Position numbers and translations under genes: made by a program. Positions 7,596-19,600 of a stretch of DNA of 64,000 nt are shown in pieces; the first letter of the stretch is position 1, and every line of letters begins with the position of its first letter. The stretch is from positions 915,001 through 979,000 of the forward strand of contig NW_027183960.1 in the NCBI RefSeq assembly GCF_041296385.1. Direction: 5' to 3'. The DNA is from Aphelocoma coerulescens (taxonomy: Eukaryota; Chordata; Aves; Passeriformes; Corvidae). The notes beneath the pieces are model-generated. The model had not been told where the DNA came from. It searched no databases and saw only the letters and a program-made list of their open reading frames with translations.

Positions 7596-10500
7596 ATGTC
7601 TACTATTGGGGAGCAGACGTCTGAACATTTAGAGTATTGGCTTTCCAGGCTCACGCTATTCAAACCGGAAAGTGAAACTATTCTAACAGAAGGGATGATT
7701 GCAAGAAATGTTTCTGTTTACACCACGAATGCCGACCATCCATCATTCTTACCTTGCACCTGTCCAAAGGCCTTCCTCCATCTGCGCTCCGGCAACTCTC
7801 ACCCAGGCAAGGGCAGGGATGGAGGCTCTTGCCACAAGTAGCCCAAGCGCGGACATCTTCCTCATCCTGATCTTCCACTGCTGACATCTAGGAATTCCCT
7901 GGAGCTGCAAACACTTGCCTTTGCTGCTCAAGGATCTTCTCTAGCACCATGCCAAATGCTTTCTCCTATGGCAGCGCTGCAGCATCCTGCGAGTCACGGA
8001 CTGGAACTGGCACCTCCAGCAAAGTTGCTCCTGGGAAACATCCCTCAGCCATTCCCTTACTGCAATGAGCTGGACTCCTACTCCTCTACAATGCTCTTCC
8101 TGGACAGGTGCATCCTCAGCAACGAGACGGTTCTGCTGAGAGCCGCGGCTCTGAGGGAGCAGCCAGTCCTGCCAAAAGGCCTTCCTCCGTCTCCAGTCCC
8201 GCAGCTCCCACGGAGGCACTGGGAGCCTTGGACACTCTTGCCACAAGTAGCCCAAGCGTCAAGATCTTCCTCATCCTGCTCCTCCACTGCTGACGGCAGG
8301 GAATTCCCTGGAGCTGCAAACACCTGCCTTTGCTGCTCGAGGATCATGTCTGGCAGCTCTCTCAGCCTCTTCATCTTTGGCTGCGCCACAGCATCCTAGG
8401 AGTCATATACTGGCAACTGGCACCTCCAGGACACTTGCTGCTCCTAGGATGCTTTTCTCTGGGAAAATCTTCTTGCACACGACATTGCTGCCGATTTTAC
8501 TTCTAGGCCTTTCGTGGCCATCTGCATCCTCAGCCACAAGCAGCTTCTGATGATCAACATGGCTCTGGGAGAGCAGGGACTCCTGTCTGTGGACAAAGAA
8601 AACAAAGACAACTTGTAAGAAGAAAACCTGGAGCTTCTAGATAGAAGACAAAGGACTATTCAATCAAGGCAGGGCCAAAGCAGGAAACTTTCTAAAATGG
8701 AACAAGCAGCAGAAGCACAGTAGTTTTGCAGAAGAAATTCCCCTCCCAGCACTTGGCTTAAGGAAAAAGTCTGATGTTTCTATGAGAGACTTGAGTTCAT
8801 GTCTACTATTGGATAGCAGACATCTGAACATTTAGACTACTGGCTTTCCAGGCTCACGCAATTCAAACCGGAATGTCAAACTATTTCAAAAGCTAGAGAT
8901 GCTTGGAAGAAATGTTTCTGTACTCACCACAACTGGGGACCATGCATCATTCTTACCTTGCACCTGTCCAAAGGCCTTCCTCCGTCTCCAGTCCTGCCGC
9001 TCTCACGGAGGCACTGGGAGCCTCGGACACTCTTGCCACAAGTAGCCCAAGCGTGGACATCTTCCTCATCCTGCTCCTCCACTGCTGACGTCAGGGAATT
9101 CCTTGGAGCTCCCAACATCTGCCTTTCCAGCTGGAGGATCATGTCTGGCAGCTCTCTGAGCCTCTTCGCCTTTGGCAGCGCCACAGCATCCTAGGAGTCA
9201 TATACTGGCAACTGGCACCTCCAGGACACTTGCTGCTCCTAGGATGCTTTTCTCTGGGAAAATCTTCTTGCATACAACCTTGCTCCAGTTTTTACTTCTA
9301 GGCCTTTCGTGGCCATCTGCATCCTCAGCCACAAGCAGGTTCTGATGATCAACAGGGCTCTGGGAGAGCAGGGACTCCTGTCTGTGGACAAAGAAAACAA
9401 AGACAACTTGTAAGATTAAAACCTGGAGCTTCTAGTTAGAAGAGAAAGGACTATTCAATCAAGGCAGGGCCAAGGGAGGAAACTTTCTAAAATGGAACAA
9501 GCAGCAGAAGCACAGTAGTTTTGCAGAAGAAATTCCCCTCCCAGCACTTGGCTTAAGGAAAAAACCTCATGTTTCTATGAGAGACTTGAGTTCATGTCTA
9601 CTATAGGGTAGCAGACATCTGAACATTTAGACTATTGGCTTTCCAGGCTCACACTATTCAAACCGGAAAGTGAAACTACTCTAAAAGCTAGAGGCGATTG
9701 CAAGAAATGTTTCTGCTCGCACCACGACTGCCGACCATGCATCATTCTTACCTTGCACCTGTCCAAAGGCCTTCCTCCGTCTGCGCTCTGGCAACTCTCA
9801 CCCAAGCTCGGGCAGGGATGGAGGCTCTTGCCACAAGTAGCCCAAGCCTGGAGATATTCCTCATCCTGATCTTCCACTGCTGACATCTAGGAATTCCCTG
9901 GAGCTGCAAACACCTGCCTTTGCTGCTCGAGGATCTTCTCTAGCACCATGCCAAATGCCTTCTCCTATGGCAGTGCTGCAGCATCCTGCGAGCCATGGAC
10001 TGGAACTGGCACCTTCAGCATAGTTGCTCCTGGGAAACATCCTTCAGCCATTCCCTTACTGCAATGAGCTGGACTCCTACTCCTTTGCAAGGCTCTTCCT
10101 GGATAGGTGCATCCTCAGCAATGAGACGGTTCTGCTGAGAGCCACGGCTCTGAGGGAGCAGCCAGTCCTGCCCAAAGGCCTTCCTCCGTCTCCACTCCTG
10201 CAGCTCCCACGGAGGCACTGGGAGCCTTGGACACGCTTGCCACAAGTAGCCCAAGCGTCGAGATCTTCCTCATCCTGCTCCTCCACTGCTGACATCAGGG
10301 AATTCCCTGGAGCTCCCAACATCTGCCTTTCCTGCTCGAGGATCGTGTGTGGCAGCTCTCTGAGCCTCTTACATTTTGGAAGCGCAACAGCATCCTAGGA
10401 GTCATATACTGGCAACTGGCAGCTCCAGGACACTTGCTGCTCCTAGGATGCTTTTCTCTGGGAAAATCTTCTTGCACACAACCTTGCTGCAGATTTTACT

Positions 10501-13500
10501 TCTAGGCCTTTCGTGGCCATCTGCATCCGCGGCCACAAGCAGCTTCTGATGATCGACATGGCTCTGGGAGAGCAGGGACTCCTGTCTGTGGACAAAGAAA
10601 ACAAAGACAACTTGTAAGATTAAAACCTGGAGCTTCTAGTTAGAAGAGAAAGGACTATTCAATCAAGGCAGAGCCAAGGGAGGAAACTTTCTAAAATGGA
10701 ACAAGCAGCAGAAGCACAGTAGTTTTGCAGAAGAAATTCCCCTCCCAGCACTTGGCTTAAGGAAAACGCCTGATGTTTCTGTGAGAGACATGAGTTCATG
10801 TCTACTATTGGGTACCAGACATCTGAGCATTTAGACTATTGGCTTTCCAGGCTCACGCTATTCAAACCGGAAAGTGAAACTACTCTAACAGTAGGGATGA
10901 TTGCAAGAAATGTTTCTGTTTACACCACGACTGCTGACCATGCATCATTCTAACCTTGCACCTGTCCAAAGGCCTTCCTCCATCTGCGCTCCGGCAACTC
11001 TCACCCAGGCAAGGGCAGGGATAGAGGCTCTTGCCACAAGTAGCCCAAGCGTGGACATCTTCCTCATCCTGCTACTCCACTGCTGACGTCAGGGTATTCC
11101 CTGGAGCTGCAAACACCTGCCTTTGCTGCTCGAGGACCTTCTCTAGCACCATGCCAAACCCCTTCTCCTATGGCAGCGCTGCAGCATCCTGCGAGCCATG
11201 GACTGGAACTGGCACCTTCAGCATAGTTGCTCCTGGGAAACATCCTTCAGCCATTCCCTTACTGCAATGAGCTGGACTCCTACTCCTTTGCAAGGCTCTT
11301 CCTGGACAGGTGCATCCTCAGCAATGAGACGGTTCTGCTGAGAGCCATGGCTCTGAGGGAGGAGCCAGTCCTGTCCAAAGGCCTTCCTCTGACTCCACTC
11401 CTGCAGCTCTCACGGAGGCACTGGGAGCCTTGGACACTCTTGCCACAAGTAGCCCAAGCGTGGACATCTTCCTCATCCTGCTCCTCCACTGCTGACATCA
11501 GGGAATTCCCTGGAGCTCCTAAAATCTGCCTTTCCTGCTCGAGGATCGTGTCTGGCAGCTCTCTGAGCCTCTTCGCCTTTGGCAGCGCCACAGCATCCTG
11601 AGAGTCATATACTGGAAACTGGCAGCTACAGGACACTTGCTGCTCCTAGGATGCTTTTCTCTGGGAAAATCTTCTTGGACACGACATTGCTCCAGTTTTT
11701 ACTTCTAGGCCTTTCGTGGCCATCTGCATCCGCAGCCACAAGCAGCTTCTGATGATCGACATGGCTCTGGGAGAGCAGGGACTCCTGTCTGTGGACAAAG
11801 AAAACAAAGACAACTTGTAAGAAGAAAACCTGGAGCTTCTAGATAGAAGACAAAGGACTATTCAATCAAGGAAGGGCCAAGGGAGGAAACTTTCTAAAAT
11901 GGAACAAGCAGCAGAAGCACAGTAGTTTTGCAGAAGAAATTCCCTTCCCAGCACTTGGCTTAAGGAAAAAACCTCATGTTTCTATGAGAGACTTGAGTTC
12001 ATGTCTACTACTGGGTACCAGACATCTGAACATTTAGACTATTGGCTTTCCAGGCTCACGCTATTCAAACCTGAAAGTGAAACTACTCTAACAGTAAGGA
12101 TGATTGCAAGAAATGTTTCTGTTTACACCACGACTGCCGACCATGCATCATTCTTACCTTGCACCTGTCCAAAGGCCTTCCTCCATCTGCGCTTCGGCAA
12201 CTCTCACCCAGGCAAGGGCAGGGATGGAGGCTCTTGCCACAAGTAGCCCAAGCGTGGACATCTTCCTCATCCTGCTACTCCACTGCTGACGTCAGGGTAT
12301 TCCCTGGAGCTGCAAACACCTGCCTTTGCTGCTCGAGGATCTTCTCTAGCACCATGCAAAACCCCTTCTCCTATGGCAGAGCTGCAGCATCCTGCGAGCC
12401 ACGGACTGGAACTGGCACCTCCAGCAAAGTTGCTCCTGGGAAACATCCCTCAGCCATTCCCTTACTGCAATGAGCTGGACTCCTACTCCTCTGCAATGCT
12501 CTTCCTGGACAGGTGCATCCTCAGCAATGAGACGGTTCTGCTGAGAGCCAAGGCTCTGAGGGAGCAGCCAGTCCTGCCCAATGGTTGTCCTCCGTCACCA
12601 GTCCTGCAGCTCCCACGGAGGCACTGGGAGCCTTGGACACTCTTGCCACAAGTAGCCCAAGCGGGGACATCTTCCTCATCCTGCTCCGCTACTGCTGACG
12701 ACAGGGAATTCCCTGGAGCTGCAAACATTTGCCTTTGCTGCTCGAGGACCTTCTCTAGCACCATGCCAAATGCCTTCTCCTATGGCAGTGCTGCAGCATC
12801 CTGTGAGTGACGGACTGGAACTGGCAACTCCAGCAAAGTTGCTCCTGGGAAACATCCCTCAGCCATTCCCTTACTGCAATGAGCTGGACTCCTACTCTCT
12901 GCAATGCTCTTCCTGGACAGGTGCATCCTCAGCAATGAGACGATTCTGCTGAGAGCCGCGGCTCTGAGGGAGCAGCCAGTCCTGCCAAAAGGCCTTCCTC
13001 CGTCTCCAGTCCTGCAGCTCTCACGGAGGCACTGGGAGCCTTGGACACTCTTGCCACAAGTAGCCCAAGCGTGGACATCTTCCTCATCCTGCTCCTCCAC
13101 TGCTGACGTCAGGGAATTCCCTGGAGCTCCCAACATCTGCCTTTCCTCCTCGAGGATTGTGTCTTTCAGCTCTCTGACCCTCTTTGCCTTTGGCTGCACC
13201 ACAGCATCCTAGGAGTCATATACTGGCAACTGGCACCTCCAGGACACTTGCTGCTCCTAGGATGCTTTTCCCTGGGAAAATCTTCTTGCACACGACATTG
13301 CTGCAGTTTTTACTCCTAGGCCTTTCGTAGCCATCTGCATCCGCAGCCACAAGCAGCTTCTGATGATCGACATGGCTCTGGGGGAGCAGGGACTCCTGTC
13401 TGTGGACAAAGAAAACAAAGACAACTTGTAAGAAGGGAACCTGGAGCTTCTAGTTAGAAGACAAAGGACTATTCAATCAAGGCAGGGCCAAGGGAGGAAA

Positions 13501-13611
13501 CTTTCTAAAATGGAACAAGCAGAAGAAGCAGAGCAGTTTTGCAGAAGAAATTCCCCTCCCAGCACTTGGCTTAATGAAAAAGCCTGATGTTGCTATGAGA
13601 GACTTGAGTTC
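7596..13611 (+). repeat. Higher-order block A: E F G H/M I (five monomers)
   Basis: Monomers at 7596 (1203), 8799 (795), 9594 (1204), 10798 (1203) and 12001 (1611). Compared with the nine-monomer unit this block lacks four monomers. The fourth is a chimera: its front matches type H and its back matches type M, with the switch near 11386-11410, where the H-type ...CTGACTCC segment is followed by the M-type CAGCTCTCACGG. Total length is 6016 bp, that is 10,827 minus four monomers. Confidence 0.8.
8297..8310. repeat. 14-bp perfect palindrome centred on GAATTC (representative)
   Basis: CAGGGAATTCCCTG is self-complementary and recurs near the same place in most monomers (for example in the TGACGTCAGGGAATTCCCTGG context). 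The paired position in many modules reads CAGGGTATTCCCTG, which breaks the palindrome by one base. It could be a protein-binding site or just a shared ancestral sequence. Confidence 0.6.
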
Positions 13612-16600
13612 ATGTCTACTATTGGGGAGCAGACGTCTGAACATTTAGACTATTGGCGCTCCAGGCTCACGCTATTCAAACCGGAAAGTGAAACTATTCT
13701 AACAGAAGGGATGATTGCAAGAAATGTTTCTGTTTACACCACGAATGCCGACCATCCATCATTCTTACCTTGCACCTGTCCAAAGGCCTTCCTCCATCTG
13801 CGCTCTGGCAACTCTCACCCAGGCAAGGGCAGGGATGGAGGCTCTTGCCACAAGTAGCCCAAGCGCGGACATCTTCCTCATCCTGATCTTCCACTGCTGA
13901 CACCTAGGAATTCCCTGGAGCTGCAAACACTTGCCTTTGCTGCTCAAGGATCTTCTCTAGCACCATGCAAAATGCCTTCTCCTATGGCAGCGCTGCAGCA
14001 TCCTGCGACTCACGGACTGGAACTGGCACCTCCAGCAAAGTTGCTCCTGGGAAACATCCCTCAGCCATTCCCTTACTGCAATGAGCTGGACTCCTACTCC
14101 TCTGCAATGCTCTTCCTGGACAGGTGCATCCTCAGAAACGAGACGGTTCTGCTGAGAGCCACGGCTCTGAGGGAGCAGCCAGTCCTGCCAAAAGGCCTTC
14201 CTCCGTCTCCAGTCCCGCAGCTCCCACGGAGGCACTGGGAGCCTTGGACACTCTTGGACAAGTAGCCCAAGCGTGGACATCTTCCTCATCCTGCTCCTCC
14301 ACTGCTGACGGCAGGGAATTCCCTGGAGCTGCAAACACCTGCCTTTGCTGCTCGAGGATCATGTCTGGCAGCTCTCTGAGCCTCTTCATCTTTGGCTGCG
14401 CCACAGCATCCTTGGAGTCATATACTGGAAACTGGCAGCTACAGGACACTTGCTGCTCCTAGGATGCTTTTCTCTGGGAAAATCTTCTTGCATACGACCT
14501 TGCTCCAGATTTTACTTCTAGGTCTTTCGTGGCCATGTGCATCCGCGGCCACGAGCAGCTTCTGATGATCGACATGGCTCTGGGAGAGCAGGGACTCCTG
14601 TCTGTGGACAAAGAAAACAAAGACAACTTGTAAGAAGAAAACCTGGAGCTTCTAGTTAGAAAAAAAAGGACTATTCAATCAAGGCAGGGCCAAGGGAGGA
14701 AACTTTCTAAAATGGAACAAGCAGCAGAAGCACAGTAGTTTTGCAGAAGAAATTCCCCTCCCAGCACTTGGCTTAAGGAAAAAGCCTGATGTTTCTATGA
14801 GAGACTTGAGTTCATGTCTACTACTGGGTACCAGACATCTGAACATTTAGACTACTGGCTTTCCAGGCTCACGCAATTCAAACCGGAATGTCAAACTATT
14901 TCAAAAGCTAGAGATGCTTGGAAGAAATGTTTCTGTACTCACCACAACTGGGGACCATGCATCATTCTTACCTTGCACCTGTCCAAAGGCCTTCCTCCGT
15001 CTCCAGTCCTGCCGCTCTCACGGAGGCACTGGGAGCCTCGGACACTCTTGCCACAAGTAGCCCAAGCGTGGACATCTTCCTCATCCTGCTCCTCCACTGC
15101 TGACGTCAGGGAATTCCTTGGAGCTCCCAACATCTGCCTTTCCAGCTGGAGGATCATGTCTGGCAGCTCTCTGAGACTCTTACACTTCTGCAGCGCCACA
15201 GCATCCTAGGAGTCATATACTGGCAACTGGCAGCTCCAGGACACTTGCTGCTCCTAGGATGCTTTTCTCTGGGAAAATCTTCTTGCATACAACCTTGCTC
15301 CAGTTTTTACTTCTAGGCCTTTCGTGGCCATCTGCATTCTCAGCCACAAGCAGGTTCTGATGATCAACAGGGCTCTGGGAGAGCAGGGACTCCTGTCTGT
15401 GGACAAAGAAAACAAAGACAACTTGTAAGATTAAAACCTGGAGCTTCTAGTTAGAAGAGAAAGGACTATTCAATCAAGGCAGGGCCAAGGGAGGAAACTT
15501 TCTAAAATGGAACAAGACGCAGAAGCACAGTAGATTTGCAGAAGAAATTCCCCTCCCAGCACTTGGCTTAAGGAAAAAACCTCATGTTTCTATGAGAGAC
15601 TTGAGTTCATGTCTACTATAGGGTAGCAGACATCTGAACATTTAGACTATCGGCTTTCCAGGCTCACGCTATTCAAACCGGAAAGTGAAACTACTCTAAA
15701 AGCTAGAGGCGATTGCAAGAAATGTTTCTGTTTACACCACGACTGCCGACCATCCATCATTCTTACCTTGCACCTGTCCAAAGGCCTTATTCCGTCTGCG
15801 CTCTGGCAACTCTCACCCAAGCTCGGGCAGGGATGGAGGCTCTTGCCACAAGTAGCCCAAGCCTGGAGATATTCCTCATCCTGATCTTCCACTGCTGACA
15901 TCTAGGAATTCCCTGGAGCTGCAAACACCTGCCTTTGCGGCTCGAGGATCTTCTCAAGCACCATGCCAAATGCCTTCTCCTATGGCAGTGCTGCAGCATC
16001 CTGCGAGCCATGGACTGGAACTGGCACCTTCAGCATAGTTGCTCCTGGGAAACATCCTTCAGCCATTCCCTTACTGCAATGAGCTGGACTCCTACTCCTT
16101 TGCAAGGCTCTTCCTGGATAGGTGCATCCTCAGCAATGAGACGGTTCTGCTGAGAGCCACGGCTCTGAGGGAGCAGCCAGTCCTGCCCAAAGGCCTTCCT
16201 CTGTCTCCACTCCTGCAGCTCCCACGGAGGCACTGGGAGCCTTGGACACGCTTGCCACAAGTAGCCCAAGCGTGGACATCTTCCTCATCCTGTTCCGCCA
16301 CTGCTGACATCAGGGAATTCCCTGGAGCTCCCAACATCTGCCTTTCCTGCTCGAGGATCGTGTGTGGCAGCTCTCTGAGCCTCTTACATTTTGGAAGCGC
16401 AACAGCATCCTAGGAGTCATATACTGGCAACTGGCAGCTCCAGGACACTTGCTGCTCCTAGGATGCTTTTCTCTGGGAAAATCTTCTTGCACACAACCTT
16501 GCTGCAGATTTTACTTCTAGGCCTTTCGTGGCCATCTGCATCCACGGCCACAAGCAGCTTCTGATGATCGACATGGCTCTGGGAGAGCAGGGACTCCTGT

Positions 16601-19600
16601 CTGTGGACAAAGAAAACAAAGACAACTTGTAAGAAGAAAACCTGGAGCTTCTAGTTAGAAGAGAAAGGACTATTCAATCAAGGCAGAGCCAAGGGAGGAA
16701 ACTTTCTAAAATGGAACAAGCAGCAGAAGCACAGCAGTATTGCAGAAGAAATTCCCCTCCCAGCACTTGGCTTAAGGAAAACGCCTGATGTTTCTGTGAG
16801 AGACATGAGTTCATGTCTACTATTGGGTAGCAGACATCTGAACATTTAGACTATTGGCTTTCCAGGCTCACGCTATTCAAACTGGAAAGTGAAACTACTC
16901 TAACAGTAAGGATGATTGCAAGAAATGTTTCTGTTTACACCACGACTGCCGACCATGCATCATTCATACTTTGCACCTGTCCAAAGGCCTTCCTCCGTCT
17001 GCGCTCCGGCAACTCTCACCCAGGCAAGGGCAGGGATAGAGGCTCTTGCAACAAGTAGCCCAAGCGTGGACATCTTCCTCATCCTGCTACTCCACTGCTG
17101 ACGTCAGGGTATTCCCTGGAGCTGCAAACACCTGCCTTTGCTGCTCGAGGACCTTCTCTAGCACCATGCCAAACCCCTTCTCCTATGGCAGCGCTGCAGC
17201 ATCCTGCGAGCCATGGACTGGAACTGGCACCTTCAGCATAGTTGCTCCTGGGAAACATCCTTCAGCCATTCCCATACTGCAATGAGCTGGACTCCTACTC
17301 CTTTGCAAGGCTCTTCCTGGACAGGTGCATCCTCAGCAATGAGACGGTTCTGCTGAGAGCCACGGCTCTGAGGGAGCAGCCAGTCCTGTCCAAAGGCCTT
17401 CCTCTGACTCCACTCCTGCAGCTCCCACGGAGGCACTGGGAGCCTTGGACACTCTTGCCACAAGTAGCCCAAGCGTGGACATCTTCCTCATCCTGCTCCT
17501 CCACTGCTGACGGCAGGGAATTCCCTGGAGCTGCAAACACCTGCCTTTGCTGCTCGAGGATCATGTCTGGCAGCTCTCTGAGCCTCTTACATTTTGGAAG
17601 CGCAACAGCATCCTAGGAGTCATATACTGGCAACTGGCAGCTCCAGGACACTTGCTGCTCCTAGGATGCTTTTCTCTGGGAAAATCTTCTTGCACACAAC
17701 CTTGCTGCAGATTTTACTTCTAGGCCTTTCGTGGCCATCTGCATCCACGGCCACAAGCAGCTTCTGATGATCGACATGGCTCTGGGAGAGCAGGGACTCC
17801 TGTCTGTGGACAAAGAAAACAAAGACAACTTGTAAGAAGGGAACCTGGAGCTTCTAGTTAGAAGACAAAGGACTATTCAATCAAGGCAGGGCCAAGGGAG
17901 GAAACTTTCTAAAATGGAACAAGCAGAAGAAGCAGAGCAGTTTTGCAGAAGAAATTCCCCTCCCAGCACTTGGCTTAATGAAAAAGCCTGATGTTGCTAT
18001 GAGAGACTTGAGTTCATGTCTACTATTGGGGAGCAGACGTCTGAACATTTAGACTATTGGCGCTCCAGGCTCACGCTATTCAAACCGGAAAGTGAAACTA
18101 TTCTAACAGAAGGGATGATTGCAAGAAATGTTTCTGTTTACACCACGAATGCCGACCATCCATCATTCTTACCTTGCACCTGTCCAAAGGCCTTCCTCCA
18201 TCTGCGCTCTGGCAACTCTCACCCAGGCAAGGGCAGGGATGGAGGCTCTTGCCACAAGTAGCCCAAGCGCGGACATCTTCCTCATCCTGATCTTCCACTG
18301 CTGACACCTAGGAATTCCCTGGAGCTGCAAACACTTGCCTTTGCTGCTCAAGGATCTTCTCTAGCACCATGCAAAATGCCTTCTCCTATGGCAGCGCTGC
18401 AGCATCCTGCGACTCACGGACTGGAACTGGCACCTCCAGCAAAGTTGCTCCTGGGAAACATCCCTCAGCCATTCCCTTACTGCAATGAGCTGGACTCCTA
18501 CTCCTCTGCAATGCTCTTCCTGGACAGGTGCATCCTCAGCAATGAGACGGTTCTGCTGAGAGCCACGGCTCTGAGGGAGGAGCCAGTCCTGTCCAAAGGC
18601 CTTCCTCTGACTCCACTCCTGCAGCTCCCACGGAGGCACTGGGAGCCTTGGACACTCTTGCCACAAGTAGCCCAAGCGTGGACATCTTCCTCATCCTGCT
18701 CCTCCACTGCTGACGTCAGGGAATTCCCTGGAGCTCCTAAAATCTGCCTTTCCTGCTGGAGGATCGTGTCTGGCAGCTCTCTGATCCTCTTCGCCTTTGG
18801 CAGCGCCACAGCATCCTGAGAGTCATATACTGGAAACTGGCAGCTACATGACACTTGCCGCTCCTAGGATGCTTTTCTCTGGGAAAATCTTCTTGCATAC
18901 AACCTTGCTCCAGTTTTTACTTCTAGGCCTTTCGTGGCCATCTGCATTCTCAGCCACAAGCAGCTTCTGATGATCGACATGGCTCTGGGAGAGCAGGGAC
19001 TCCTGTCTGTGGACAAAGAAAACAAAGACAACTTGTAAGAAGAAAACCTGGAGCTTCTAGTTAGAAGAGAAAGGACTATTCAAACAAGGCAGGGCCAAGG
19101 GAGGAAACTTTCTAAAATGGAACAAGCAGCAGAAGCACAGTAGTTTTGCAGAAGAAATTCCCTTCCCAGCACTTGGCTTAAGGAAAAAACCTCATGTTCC
19201 TATGAGAGACTTGAGTTCATGTCTACTACTGGGTACCAGACATCTGAACATTTAGAGTATTGGCGCTCCAGGCTCACGCTATTCAAACCGGAAAGTGAAA
19301 CTACTCTAACAGTAGGGATGATTGCAAGAAATGTTCCTGTTTACACCACGACTGCCGACCATGCATCATTCTTACCTTGCACCTGTCCAAAGGCCTTCCT
19401 CCGTCTGCGCTCTGGCAACTCTCACCCAGGCAAGGGCAGGGATGGAGGCTCTTGCCACAAGTAGCCCAAGCGTGGACATCTTCCTCATCCTGCTACTCCA
19501 CTGCTGACGTCAGGGTATTCCCTGGAGCTGCAAACACCTGCCTTTGCTGCTCGAGGACCTTCTCTAGCACCATGCCAAACCCCTTCTCCTATGGCAGTGC

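Noticed and set aside
12811..12830. GTGAGT in the CATCCTGTGAGTGACGG context as an additional splice donor
   Set aside because: It occurs only in type I monomers, where other copies read GCGAGCC, and no paired acceptor or conserved frame supports it.
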